A DNA stretch of 64,000 nucleotides, from assembly GCF_001514285.1 (NCBI RefSeq), contig NZ_KQ949028.1:1-64000 (forward strand), read 5' to 3'. The first letter of the stretch is position 1; the number at the start of each line of letters is the position of its first letter. The DNA comes from Streptomyces sp. DSM 15324 (GTDB lineage: Bacteria; Actinomycetota; Actinomycetes; Streptomycetales; Streptomycetaceae). The position numbers and the translations under genes are program-made. Shown one piece after another: positions 17,361 to 28,746 of the stretch. The notes under the pieces were generated by a model, which was given only the letters and a program-made list of their open reading frames with translations, searched no databases and was not told where the DNA came from.

Positions 17361-19207
17361 GAGGAGACGGGCAGCGCCCGTGCGACGATCCGGACGTCGC
17401 CGAGCCGGCCGTGCAGGATCTGGTCGATCTTCCCGCCGTACTCGTAGCCGCCGAGCAGCCACGGCAGCCCGACGGAGGTGATGCCCACGGCCCTCGCCTT
17501 CGGGTTGCGCACGACCGGGCAACCCTCGACGTACAGCGTGGTGTGCCTGCCGTCGTTGACGACCGCGAGGTGCCACCAGGTCTCCAGCGGGGTCTCCTGG
17601 CCCCAGTTGGTGGCGATGCCCTCCTGGTTCAGCGGGCGCACGGCCCACTGGGGCTCGCGGTCGTTGGACAACGACAGCGTGGCCAGCGGCTCGTCGGGGT
17701 CGTCGCCGGTCTTCCCCGCCGCGCCACCGGTCCCCGTCCGGCTGACCAGCCCCGACCAGGCGTGGTGCGCCGGGTCCCAGTCCGCCGGGAGACGGTAGAA
17801 CGCTTCGAGGGTGTAACCGTCCTCGAACGTCGCGGAGTTGAGCGGGGCACCGTCTACCGTGCGCAGACAGGCGCCCTTGAGCGGCGACTTGTAGCCGCGG
17901 AACTCCAGGCTGCCATGGCCCGGCTGGTCCGGGTGGTGGTCCGAGGACCAGCCCAGGGTGCCACCGCCGACCGTGACCAGGGTGAGGTCGTTGCCGCGCC
18001 CGGACAGGTCGCGGACGGTGCCGGAGACGGCGGTGCCGTCGTCGTGGCCGTCGAAGCGCCAGTAGGCGACCGTGCCGCGGACCAGGACCTCGGAGGCCGG
18101 GCGCGCGGGGCGGGCCGGGACCGGGGCGAAGCCGGAGAAGCGGTCGGCGAAGTCGATGCCGACGGAGAACCGGTCGACGTCACCGCTGAGTTCGATCTCC
18201 TGCCGCTCCAGCTCGTTCAGGCCCTTCGCGGCCCGGCCGAGGATCCACGGGGAGACGGTCTCCACGTCGATGACATCGCGGTCGAGGTCGAAGCGGTACA
18301 GGCGGATCATCGCCGCACCGCCGAAGTAACGGTTCTGATAGTTCGTCAGGTGCAGATGGACGTCGTGTCCCGCCGCGTTCTTGCGTGTGGCCCGTCCGGC
18401 GGGCCAGTAGTGTCCGTTGAGGGTGAGGAAGATCTGGTCGTGGTCGTTGATCAGCCGGTCCCACAGCAGCTGCCCGTACTCCGACAGGGTGTCGTCCTCG
18501 ACGACCAGTTCGTGCGTGGTGAGGACGACCGGTGTCGTGGGGTGGGCGGCCAGCACGTCCTTCGCCCAGGCGTACCCCTGGTCCGACAGCCGCCAGTCCA
18601 GCGCCAGCACCATCCACTGCCGCCCGGCGGCCCGGAAGAGGTGGACGGTGTTGTAGCCGTCGGGGGAGGCCCCGCCGAAGGAGGACTTGCCGCGGAACCG
18701 GCGGGGACCGAACGTGTCCAGGTACGGGGTCGCCCCGCGCTGGTCGGTCGTCGAGGACTTCACGTCGTGGTTGCCGGCCAGGACGCTGTAGCCCACCCCT
18801 CGCCGGTCGAGCAGCTCGAACGCCTCCCCGATCGCGGCGCATTCGGCGGCCGCGCCGTTCTGCGTGAGGTCGCCGAGGTGGGACAGGAACACGATGTTCT
18901 CGCCCTTGTCGCCCCCGTGCTCCAGGAGGTATCGCAGGGACGCCTCGACCGGCGCCTTGTCGATACTCGGACCGTCGAAGAGGTACTGGGTGTCAGGCAT
19001 CACGGCGAGCGTGAAGCGGCGGCTCGCGGTGTCCGGGCGCCACGCGCCCGACGCCGCCTGCGCGGGGGCCGCCTCGGCGGCGGCCGGCGGCAGCGCGACC
19101 GAGGCCGTGGCCGCGGCGCCCAGCAGCGCCGTGGCCCGCAGGAAGCTGCGCCGTCCGGCGCAGGCCTGCGCGGCCTCGCACGGTTCTTGGGCATGCGAAG
19201 TACACAC
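17345..19207 (-). CDS. Secreted metallophosphoesterase with C-terminal LamG/concanavalin-like domain
   Basis: 620 residues. A Tat-type leader (GRRSFLRATALLGAAATA ... AEA) precedes a calcineurin-like phosphoesterase domain: LAVMPDTQY, SHLGDLTQNG, VLAGNHD, and NGHYW supply the dimetal ligands. From about residue 375 a jelly-roll LamG-type domain begins (VAYWRFDGHDDGTAV) and ends with WHLAVVNDGRHTTLYVEG and GRLGDVRIVARAL. GTG start at 19205-19207 behind GGAG. It follows lacZ by 76 bases on the same strand. The LamG domain suggests attachment to glycan or cell surface; the substrate is unknown. Confidence 0.88.
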   Translation of the reverse strand: MCTSHAQEPCEAAQACAGRRSFLRATALLGAAATASVALPPAAAEAAPAQAASGAWRPDTASRRFTLAVMPDTQYLFDGPSIDKAPVEASLRYLLEHGGDKGENIVFLSHLGDLTQNGAAAECAAIGEAFELLDRRGVGYSVLAGNHDVKSSTTDQRGATPYLDTFGPRRFRGKSSFGGASPDGYNTVHLFRAAGRQWMVLALDWRLSDQGYAWAKDVLAAHPTTPVVLTTHELVVEDDTLSEYGQLLWDRLINDHDQIFLTLNGHYWPAGRATRKNAAGHDVHLHLTNYQNRYFGGAAMIRLYRFDLDRDVIDVETVSPWILGRAAKGLNELERQEIELSGDVDRFSVGIDFADRFSGFAPVPARPARPASEVLVRGTVAYWRFDGHDDGTAVSGTVRDLSGRGNDLTLVTVGGGTLGWSSDHHPDQPGHGSLEFRGYKSPLKGACLRTVDGAPLNSATFEDGYTLEAFYRLPADWDPAHHAWSGLVSRTGTGGAAGKTGDDPDEPLATLSLSNDREPQWAVRPLNQEGIATNWGQETPLETWWHLAVVNDGRHTTLYVEGCPVVRNPKARAVGITSVGLPWLLGGYEYGGKIDQILHGRLGDVRIVARALPVSSFMNH

Positions 19208-19245
19208 GTGTGCTCCGTTGGGGAAGAGCGGGGGAAAGTGTCCTT

Positions 19246-19277
19246 GCGGTGATGCGGTGATGCGGTGATGCGGTGAT
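19246..19277. repeat. 8-bp tandem repeat GCGGTGAT, four copies
   Basis: Four exact copies of GCGGTGAT fill part of the 76-base gap between the lacZ stop (19284) and the start of the phosphoesterase gene. TGAT on one strand gives runs of stop codons in changing frames because 8 is not a multiple of 3. It may be slippage-prone. Confidence 0.85.
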
Positions 19278-19283
19278 GCGGGG

Positions 19284-22222
<2,939 letters not shown>

Positions 22223-22226
<4 letters not shown>

Positions 22227-23059
22227 TTGATCGCTCCCTTGGCGAGGTCGCCGATGATCTGGCGCGCGCCGACCGCGAACACGATGAGCAGGGGGATGAG
22301 CGCGAGCAGCGCGCCGGTCATGACCATTCCGTAGTCCGTCGTTCCGTGGGTTCCGTTGAGCTGGGACAGGGCGACCTGGAGGGTGACGTTGTCCGGGTCG
22401 GTGAGGGCGATGAGGGGCCAGGCGTAGTCGTTCCACTGGCCCATGAAGGTGAAGATGCCGAGGAAGGCCAGTCCGGGGCGGACCACCGGCAGGGCCACGT
22501 GCCAGTACTGGCGCAGGAAGCTCGCGCCGTCGATGCGGGAGGCGTCGAGGAGTTCGTCGTGGATGGCGCTCTTCATGTACTGGCGCATCCAGAAGATGCC
22601 GAAGGCGTTGGCGGCGGCCGGCACGACCAGCGAGGTCATCGAACCGATCCAGCCGAGCTTGGCCATGATGACGAACTGCGGGATCGCCGAGAGCTGTGCC
22701 GGCACCATGAAGATGATCATGAGCGAGGCGAACAGGAAGCGCTTTCCCGGGAAGGAGAACTTGGCGAAGACGAACGCCGCCAGCGAGTCGAAGAACAACA
22801 CCAGGAATGTGACCGAACCCGCCACCAGCAGCGAGTTGGCCATCGAGCCGTAGAAGTCGATCGCGTCGAGGAGATGGCGCAGGTTCTCCAGGAAGTGGGT
22901 GCCCGGCAGCAGCTTCGGCGGGTAGGAGAAGATCTCGCTCGACGTGTGCGTCGACATGATCAGGGCCCAGTAGAACGGAAAGGCCGACAGGAGCACGCCG
23001 ACGACCAGGATCGTGTGCAGGGCGAGCGCGCGGCGCCGGGAACCCTTGATGGTTGCCAT
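22223..23059 (-). CDS. Sugar ABC transporter permease, MalG type
   Basis: 278 residues with six predicted membrane helices (first LHTILVVGVLLSAFPFYWAL). The cytoplasmic EAA-type loop reads LLDASRIDGASFLRQYWHVALP, here quoted in two parts: LLDASRIDGAS and YWHVALP. Belongs to the carbohydrate-uptake-1 importer family. It lies 13 bases after the partner permease and overlaps lacZ. Confidence 0.93.
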
Positions 23060-23072
23060 GGGGTGGGGCCTC

Positions 23073-24029
23073 CTAGTCTTCGCCCCGGCGCTGCACCAGA
23101 CGCCAGTTGATGATCGAGAAGAGGACGACGACGAGGAAGATGCCCCACGCCACGGCGGCGCCGTAGCCGAAGTCGTTGTTGTCGAAGGTCTGCTGGAAGA
23201 AGTAGAGGACCATCGTCCGGCCGGCGTGGCCGGGGCCGCCGGAGAACGTCGAGTCGTTGGACGTGTTCTGCAGCAGGACCTGCGGCTCCGAGAAGCTCTG
23301 CAGACCGGTGACCGTGGAGATCACGAGCACGAACAGCAGCACCGGCCGCATCATCGGCAGCGTGATCCGGAAGAACGTCTGCACCGGACCGGCCCCGTCC
23401 ATACGGGCTGCTTCATACAGTTCACCGGGGATCGTCTGCAGTCCCGCGAGGAAGATGATCGCGTTGTATCCCGTCCACTGCCAGGTCATCAGCGTCGCGA
23501 CGGCGACCTTGATGCCCCAGGGCGTGTTCAGCCAGGCCACCTGGTCCAGTCCGACGGCCTCGAGCAGCGCGTTCACCAGGCCGAAGTTGGTGGAGAACAC
23601 CGAGCCGAAGATGATCGCGATCGCCACGACCGAGGTGACGTTGGGCAGGAAGTACGCGAACCGGTAGGCGTTCTTGAACCGGACCGCCGAGTTCAGCAGG
23701 ACGGCCGTCACCATCGCCAGGAAGATCATGGGGAAGGTGGCCAGCGCCCAGATGACGAGCGTGTTCCCGATCGAGCTCCAGAAGTCGCTGTCGCCCAGCA
23801 GGTACCGGTACTGCGACAGTCCGGCCCACTCCATCGGGCCGAGCCCGTCCCAGCGGTGGAAGGACAGATACAGCGAGAAGCCGACCGGGATCAGGCCGAA
23901 GCAGAGGAAGAGGAGATAGAACGGCGAGATCGCCGCGTACAGATGCCAGTGCTTGCGCAGGCCCGTGCGGGGCGCGGGAGCGGGTGCCGACTCCACGGTG
24001 ACCGTGGGCTCGTCCAGCGCGGTGGCCAT
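23073..24029 (-). CDS. Sugar ABC transporter permease, MalF type
   Basis: 318 residues. A short cytoplasmic N-terminus (MATALDEPTVTVESAPAP) precedes six helices starting HLYAAISPFYLLFLCFGL. The EAA loop is LYEAARMDGAGPVQTFFRI. ATG at 24027-24029 overlaps the binding-protein stop by 4 bases. The frame is open upstream to 24929 but that part is antisense-like sequence inside the binding-protein gene. Pairs with the MalG-type permease; no ATPase gene is present. Confidence 0.93.
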   Translation of the reverse strand: MATALDEPTVTVESAPAPAPRTGLRKHWHLYAAISPFYLLFLCFGLIPVGFSLYLSFHRWDGLGPMEWAGLSQYRYLLGDSDFWSSIGNTLVIWALATFPMIFLAMVTAVLLNSAVRFKNAYRFAYFLPNVTSVVAIAIIFGSVFSTNFGLVNALLEAVGLDQVAWLNTPWGIKVAVATLMTWQWTGYNAIIFLAGLQTIPGELYEAARMDGAGPVQTFFRITLPMMRPVLLFVLVISTVTGLQSFSEPQVLLQNTSNDSTFSGGPGHAGRTMVLYFFQQTFDNNDFGYGAAVAWGIFLVVVLFSIINWRLVQRRGED

Positions 24030-25366
24030 CAGTGGCTCACCCCCAGATGGTCGGCGATCCGCCGGCACTTGCTCATGGCGTCCTTCCAGGCCCGGTCGGG
24101 GTTCTTGCCGAGGACGCCGACGTTCTTGATCTCGTCCTTGATCGGCTGGCCGAGCGCCACGTCGTAGGGGCTGTTGTAGGCGACGGCGATCTTCTGCGCG
24201 GCGGGTCCGAAGACGTCCATGGTGACCTGGCCGCCGAAGAACGCGTCGGGCTCGCGCAGCTGCGCCAGGCCGTACGAGGCGGGCGTGGACGGGAAGAGGC
24301 CCGCGTCGACGTACCCCTGCGCCTGGTTGGCCGCGTCCAGCATCCAGGTGATGATCGCGAACGCCTGCTCGGGCTCCCGGCAGGCCTTGGTGATCGCCAG
24401 GAACGAACCGCCGTTGTTGGAGGGCCGGACCGGCATGTCGGCCACCCGCCACCGGCCCTTGGTCCTCGGCACGCCGGTCTTGAGGTCGTTGGTCGCCCAG
24501 GAGGCGCCGAGCTGGCTCGGCAGCTTGCCGTCCTGGACGGCGGAGAGCTGGTCGGGGGTGCCGTTGACCAGGTCCGAGACGATCCCGCGCCGCTTGGCCT
24601 CCACGGCGAGCGCCCAGGCGGCGCGCACATGCTCCTGGTCGCCGATGAAGTGGCGGTCCTTGTCGACGTAGCGCCTGCTGCCCTGCTGCACCGCGTTCTC
24701 GAACACGGAGTTCACGTCGGTGAGCAGCGAGGTGCCCGGGATCCGCTGCTTGAGCCGCTCGCCCGCCGCGAAGAACTTCTCCCAGGTGTCGAGCTCCTTC
24801 GACACGTCCTCGGGTTCGTACGGCAGCCCGGCCCTGCGGAAGACGTCGTACTGGTAGAAGTGGGCGACCGGGCCGCAGTCGATCGGGAAGCCGATCATCG
24901 AGCCGTCGTCGGCGATGCCCTGGTCCCATTTCCAGCCCAGATAGCGGCTCCGGTACCGCTGCGCACCCAGCGTGCGCAGGTCCACGAACTGGTCGGCGTT
25001 GGGCAGGTAGGACGCCATGTCCTCACCCTTGAGGCCCGCGACGTCGGGGACGTGGGCGCGGCCGGCCATGGTGGTGATCAGCTTGGAACGGTAGTAGCCG
25101 CCGATCTTGACGGCCTCGAGGTCGACCGTGCCGCCGTAGCGGGCCCGGGCCTTCTCCACGACGGTGTCGCCCAGACCGCCGTCCCAGTACCACAGGACCA
25201 TGTTCCGGCCGGTCGAACCGGCCGGAACGGCGCAGCCGGACGCCAGACCGCCGAGCGCGGTCGCGGCCGTACCGGCCAGACCGGCGCGCAGCAGGCCTCT
25301 ACGTGAGAGCCGCAACTGCTCCCACCGCCTTTCGGATCTGTTCGCGTCTTCACAGACGGGATGCAC
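24029..25366 (-). CDS. Sugar ABC transporter substrate-binding lipoprotein
   Basis: 445 residues. Twin arginines at 22-23 (SRRGLLRAG) and a lipobox ending at Cys45 (LASGC) point to Tat export and lipid anchoring. The mature part has the extracellular solute-binding type 1 fold (MVLWYWDGGLGD, then a late GSFLAITKACREPEQAFAI). The GTG at 25366 has no good ribosome-binding site; a TTG at about 25315 just before the leader is an alternative start. It follows the PfkB gene by 30 bases and leads the two permeases. The cargo is probably a galactoside or other oligosaccharide, judged from lacZ downstream. Confidence 0.9.
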   Translation of the reverse strand: MHPVCEDANRSERRWEQLRLSRRGLLRAGLAGTAATALGGLASGCAVPAGSTGRNMVLWYWDGGLGDTVVEKARARYGGTVDLEAVKIGGYYRSKLITTMAGRAHVPDVAGLKGEDMASYLPNADQFVDLRTLGAQRYRSRYLGWKWDQGIADDGSMIGFPIDCGPVAHFYQYDVFRRAGLPYEPEDVSKELDTWEKFFAAGERLKQRIPGTSLLTDVNSVFENAVQQGSRRYVDKDRHFIGDQEHVRAAWALAVEAKRRGIVSDLVNGTPDQLSAVQDGKLPSQLGASWATNDLKTGVPRTKGRWRVADMPVRPSNNGGSFLAITKACREPEQAFAIITWMLDAANQAQGYVDAGLFPSTPASYGLAQLREPDAFFGGQVTMDVFGPAAQKIAVAYNSPYDVALGQPIKDEIKNVGVLGKNPDRAWKDAMSKCRRIADHLGVSH

Positions 25367-25396
25367 AACCAGGGCAAAGCTTCATGGAAAACGACG

Positions 25397-26470
25397 TCAG
25401 GCCGGCCGGGCGGGCGGGGTGACCGGCGCGTGGCGCACCGGCGGCCCGACGTCCGCCGGGATGCGGTCGGCGAGGAACCCGTACGCCCGCTTCAGCTCCG
25501 GATCCCGCAGCGTCCGCCACCACCGGTCGACGCCGTACCAGCCGGGCGCGGCGAGCGCCCCGCCGTGGTGGCGTACGGACAGTCCTGCGGCCAGTACGGC
25601 GAACCGCAGGCGTTCCTCCAGCGGCCAGCCGCCGAGCGAGGCGGCGACGAAGCTCGCGCCGAACACGTCCCCGGCGCCCGTCGCGTCCACGACATCGATG
25701 TCAAGGGCCGGGACGTCCGCGTACTCGCCGGTCGTCTGGTCCACGGCGAGCGCGCCGTCGCCGCCCCGGGTGACCACCGCCACCGGCACCAGTTCGGCGA
25801 GCGTGCCGAGGGCCGCGAGGGCGCTGTCGGTGCGGGTGTAGGCCATCGCCTCGGTCTCGTTGGGGAGGAAGGCATGGCACAGGGTCAGTTGCTCGAGCAA
25901 CTGAGCGGACCACTGCTGGGTGGGGTCCCAGCCGACGTCGCCGTAGATCCGGGTGCCGTTCGCCGCGGCCTTGGCGAGCCAGGCCTGCGGCTCGGACTCG
26001 ATGTGCACGAGGGCGGTGCGCGCCTCGGGCGGGTCGCCCATCAGGACGTCCTGGGAGTACGGCGGCTCCTGGCCGTGGGTGACGAGCGCCCGGTCGTGGC
26101 CGTGCGCGAGGGCGACGGTGACGGGGGTGGGCCAGTCCTGCGCGACCCGGGAGCGCGAGAGGTCGACGCCCTCCTGGTCGGCGATGACCTCCTGGCAGTA
26201 GGCGCCGTAGAAGTCGTCGCCGAAGACCGTGGCGAGGGAGGTGCGCAGGCCGAAGCGGGAGGCGGCGACCGCGAGGTTGGCGATGCCGCCGGGGCCGCAG
26301 CCCATGCCGGCGGTCCAGATCTCCTCGCCCGGCGTCGGCGGCTTGCCCAGGCCCGTCAGGACGAGGTCGTAGAAGAGCAGCCCGGTCAGCAGTACGTCGG
26401 GCCGTTCGTCGTCCACGGGGGCGTCCTCTCGTCGGGGCGGGATGTCGGGGAGCTCGTCAAAGTTCTTCAT
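25397..26470 (-). CDS. PfkB-family carbohydrate kinase
   Basis: 357 residues of ribokinase fold. An N-terminal GCGPGGIANLAVAASRFG segment matches PfkB signature 1, and DATGAGDVF (262-270, catalytic Asp268) is signature 2. It phosphorylates a sugar or sugar-like compound with ATP. It is the first gene of the importer/lacZ operon and faces the DeoR-type regulator across 76 bases, so the phosphorylated sugar may be the regulator's effector (inference; DeoR proteins usually sense sugar phosphates). Confidence 0.9.
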   Translation of the reverse strand: MKNFDELPDIPPRREDAPVDDERPDVLLTGLLFYDLVLTGLGKPPTPGEEIWTAGMGCGPGGIANLAVAASRFGLRTSLATVFGDDFYGAYCQEVIADQEGVDLSRSRVAQDWPTPVTVALAHGHDRALVTHGQEPPYSQDVLMGDPPEARTALVHIESEPQAWLAKAAANGTRIYGDVGWDPTQQWSAQLLEQLTLCHAFLPNETEAMAYTRTDSALAALGTLAELVPVAVVTRGGDGALAVDQTTGEYADVPALDIDVVDATGAGDVFGASFVAASLGGWPLEERLRFAVLAAGLSVRHHGGALAAPGWYGVDRWWRTLRDPELKRAYGFLADRIPADVGPPVRHAPVTPPARPA

Positions 26471-26546
26471 CGGGTGACCGGAATCGTGCGACGCCAGCGG
26501 GCTCTGGTCAATACCCGAGCAGAACTGAGCATAGAAATGATTGAAG
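26471..26546. promoter_or_regulatory. Divergent promoter region, PfkB operon / DeoR operon
   Basis: 76 bases between two divergent starts. An AT-rich patch near 26530-26545 probably carries a rightward -10 region. TCGGGT (26470-26475) and ACCCGA (26513-26518) are inverted 6-base arms. No long palindrome is evident, so the DeoR binding site is not fixed. Confidence 0.4.
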
Positions 26547-27332
26547 ATGACGAGTAGTGTTCACGGCGTGCTGGCAGAACGACGACATCAACTCATCCTG
26601 CGGGCCCTGCGCTCCGGTGGTCCCGCGGCAGTGACGGATCTCTCCGAACAACTCGGCGTGAGCCCCGCCACGGTCCGGCGTGACCTGGTCAAACTAGAGG
26701 AGGAGGGCCTGCTCACCCGGGTCCACGGCGGTGCCGTCGTCGAGGAGGGCGACCAGCCCTTCGCCGAGGTCGCCGAGGTACGCGTGGCCGAGAAGGACGC
26801 CATCGCCGCGCACGCGGCGGCGATGGTCGCCGACGGCCAGTCGGTGCTGCTCGACATCGGCACCACCGCCTACCGCCTCGCCCGGCAGCTGCACGGCCGC
26901 CGCCTCACCGTGATCACCAGCAACCTGGTGGTCTACGAGGAGCTGGCCGACGACGAGGGCATCGAGCTGGTGCTGCTCGGCGGGATGGTCCGCCGCGAGT
27001 ACCGCTCCCTGGTCGGTTTCCTCACCGAGGACAACCTGCGCCAGCTCCACGCCGACTGGCTCTTCCTCGGCACCAGCGGGGTGCGTCCGGGAGGGCAGGT
27101 GATGGACACGACCGTCGTCGAGGTGCCGGTCAAGCGGGCCATGATCAAGGCCGGTGACAAGGTTGTCCTGCTGGCCGACGCGGCGAAGTTCCCGGGTACC
27201 GGGATGGCGAGGGTCTGCGGTCCCGGGGACCTGGACGTGCTGGTGACGAACGCGCCGGTCGACCCGGTGACCCGCACCTCCTTCGAGGAGGCGGGCGTCG
27301 AGGTGGTCGTGGCAGGAAAGGTGCAGGCGTGA
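26547..27332 (+). CDS. DeoR/GlpR-family transcriptional regulator
   Basis: 261 residues from the ATG at 26547 (TTG at 26541 and GTG at 26568 are alternatives). The N-terminal helix-turn-helix VTDLSEQLGVSPATVRRDL is the DeoR signature, followed by the sugar-phosphate-sensing domain (LDIGTTAYRLARQL, TSNLVVYEEL, LLGGMVRREYRSLVG, TTVVEVPVKRAMI). It is divergent from the PfkB/importer/lacZ operon and overlaps the GH4 gene by 4 bases. It likely represses both sides until a sugar phosphate accumulates. Confidence 0.92.
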   Translation: MTSSVHGVLAERRHQLILRALRSGGPAAVTDLSEQLGVSPATVRRDLVKLEEEGLLTRVHGGAVVEEGDQPFAEVAEVRVAEKDAIAAHAAAMVADGQSVLLDIGTTAYRLARQLHGRRLTVITSNLVVYEELADDEGIELVLLGGMVRREYRSLVGFLTEDNLRQLHADWLFLGTSGVRPGGQVMDTTVVEVPVKRAMIKAGDKVVLLADAAKFPGTGMARVCGPGDLDVLVTNAPVDPVTRTSFEEAGVEVVVAGKVQA

Positions 27333-28669
27333 AGCTGACGATTCTGGGCGGCGGCGGGTTCCGGGTGCCGCTGGTGTACGGGGCGCTCCTCGGTGACCGG
27401 GCGGAGGGGCGGGTCACCGAGGTCGTTCTGCACGATCTCGACGACAGCCGACTGTATGCAGTCGCCCGTGTACTGGACGAACAGGCCGCCGGTGCCCCCG
27501 ACGCCCCGACGGTCACGGCCACCACCGACCTCGACGAGGCCCTGCGCGGCGCCGACTTCATCTTCTCCGCGATCCGCGTCGGCGGTCTGCAGGGCCGCGC
27601 CGACGACGAGCGGGTCGCCCTCGCCGAGGGCGTCCTCGGCCAGGAGACCGTCGGCGCCGGAGGCATCGCCTACGGTCTGCGGACGGTCCCCGTCGCCGTC
27701 GACATCGCGCGGCGGGTCGCCCGGCTCGCCCCCGACGCCTGGCTGATCAACTTCACCAACCCGGCAGGACTCGTCACCGAGGCCATGTCCCGCCACCTCG
27801 GCGACCGGGTCATCGGCATCTGCGACTCGCCGGTCGGCCTCGGCCGCCGGATCGCCCGGGTCCTCGGCGCCGACCCGCGGGACGCGTGGATCGACTACGT
27901 CGGCCTCAACCACCTCGGCTGGGTCCGCGGCCTGCGCGTCGCGGGCCGTGACGAACTGCCGCGCCTGCTCGCCGACCCCGACCTGCTCGGCTCCTTCGAG
28001 GAGGGCAAGCTGTTCGGCGTCGACTGGCTGCGCTCGCTCGGCGCGATCCCGAACGAATACCTGCACTACTACTACTTCAACCGCGAGGCCGTCCGCGCCT
28101 ACCAGCAGGCCGAGAAGACCCGCGGGGCCTTCCTGCGCGAGCAGCAGGCCCACTTCTACGAGGAGATGCGCGACCCCGGCGCGCCGGCCCTGGCCGCCTG
28201 GGACCGCACCCGCGCCGAGCGCGAGGCCACCTACATGGCGGAGAACCGGGAGACGGCCGGCGCCGGCGAACGCGACGCCGACGACCTCTCCGGCGGCTAC
28301 GAGAAGGTGGCCCTCGCCCTGATGCGGGCCATCGCCCGCGACGAGCGCACCACGCTCATCCTCAACGTGCGCAACCAGGGCACCCTGTCCGCGCTCGACG
28401 CCGACGCCGTCATCGAGGTCCCCTGCCTCGTCGACGCCAACGGCGCCCACCCCGTCGCGGTCGACCCGCTGCCCGGCCACGCCACCGGTCTGGTGTGCGC
28501 GGTCAAGGCGGTCGAGCGCGAGGTGCTGGCCACCGCCGAGTCCGGCTCGTGGGCGACGGCGGTCAAGGCGTTCGCGCTGCACCCGCTGGTCGACTCCGTG
28601 AACGTCGCCCGCCGGCTCGTCGAGGGCTACACCGAGGTCCATCCGGGGCTCGCGTACCTTAGGCGCTGA
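27329..28669 (+). CDS. GH4 glycosidase, 6-phospho-beta-glucosidase type
   Basis: 446 residues. NAD-binding GGGGFRVPLVYGAL at the N-terminus, FTNPAGLVTEA, GICDSPVGLGRR and YVGLNHLGWVRG are typical of the GH4 branch acting on 6-phospho-beta-glucosides; the family works through NAD redox chemistry with a divalent metal. GTG start overlaps the DeoR stop by 4 bases. No PTS gene is nearby, which is odd for a phospho-glycosidase, so an unphosphorylated or kinase-phosphorylated substrate is possible. It carries the 13-mer CTGTATGCAGTCG at 27452-27464. Confidence 0.87.
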   Translation: MKLTILGGGGFRVPLVYGALLGDRAEGRVTEVVLHDLDDSRLYAVARVLDEQAAGAPDAPTVTATTDLDEALRGADFIFSAIRVGGLQGRADDERVALAEGVLGQETVGAGGIAYGLRTVPVAVDIARRVARLAPDAWLINFTNPAGLVTEAMSRHLGDRVIGICDSPVGLGRRIARVLGADPRDAWIDYVGLNHLGWVRGLRVAGRDELPRLLADPDLLGSFEEGKLFGVDWLRSLGAIPNEYLHYYYFNREAVRAYQQAEKTRGAFLREQQAHFYEEMRDPGAPALAAWDRTRAEREATYMAENRETAGAGERDADDLSGGYEKVALALMRAIARDERTTLILNVRNQGTLSALDADAVIEVPCLVDANGAHPVAVDPLPGHATGLVCAVKAVEREVLATAESGSWATAVKAFALHPLVDSVNVARRLVEGYTEVHPGLAYLRR

Positions 28670-28677
28670 CAGAGAGA

Positions 28678-28689
28678 GAAAGCGCTTTC
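28678..28689. promoter_or_regulatory. LacI-family operator upstream of alpha-mannosidase
   Basis: GAAAGCGCTTTC is a perfect 12-base palindrome, 57 bases before the mannosidase ATG and just after the GH4 stop. The AAGCGCTT core is typical of LacI-family sites. Its presence implies a promoter here and separate control of the mannosidase/fucosidase genes. Confidence 0.7.
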
Positions 28690-28746
28690 CGAGCCCGACG
28701 GCTCTCCCCGCCCGGTTCCTACTCCCCGGTTTCCTGGAGACACCCC

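Noticed and set aside
15470..19252. Plus-strand open frame of about 1,260 codons
   Set aside because: Runs opposite the two phosphoesterase genes and through the 20-bp tandem array; no recognisable domain.
22227..22436. 70-codon N-terminal extension of the beta-galactosidase
   Set aside because: It is an out-of-frame reading of the upstream permease gene; the GTG overlapping the permease stop fits the operon style.
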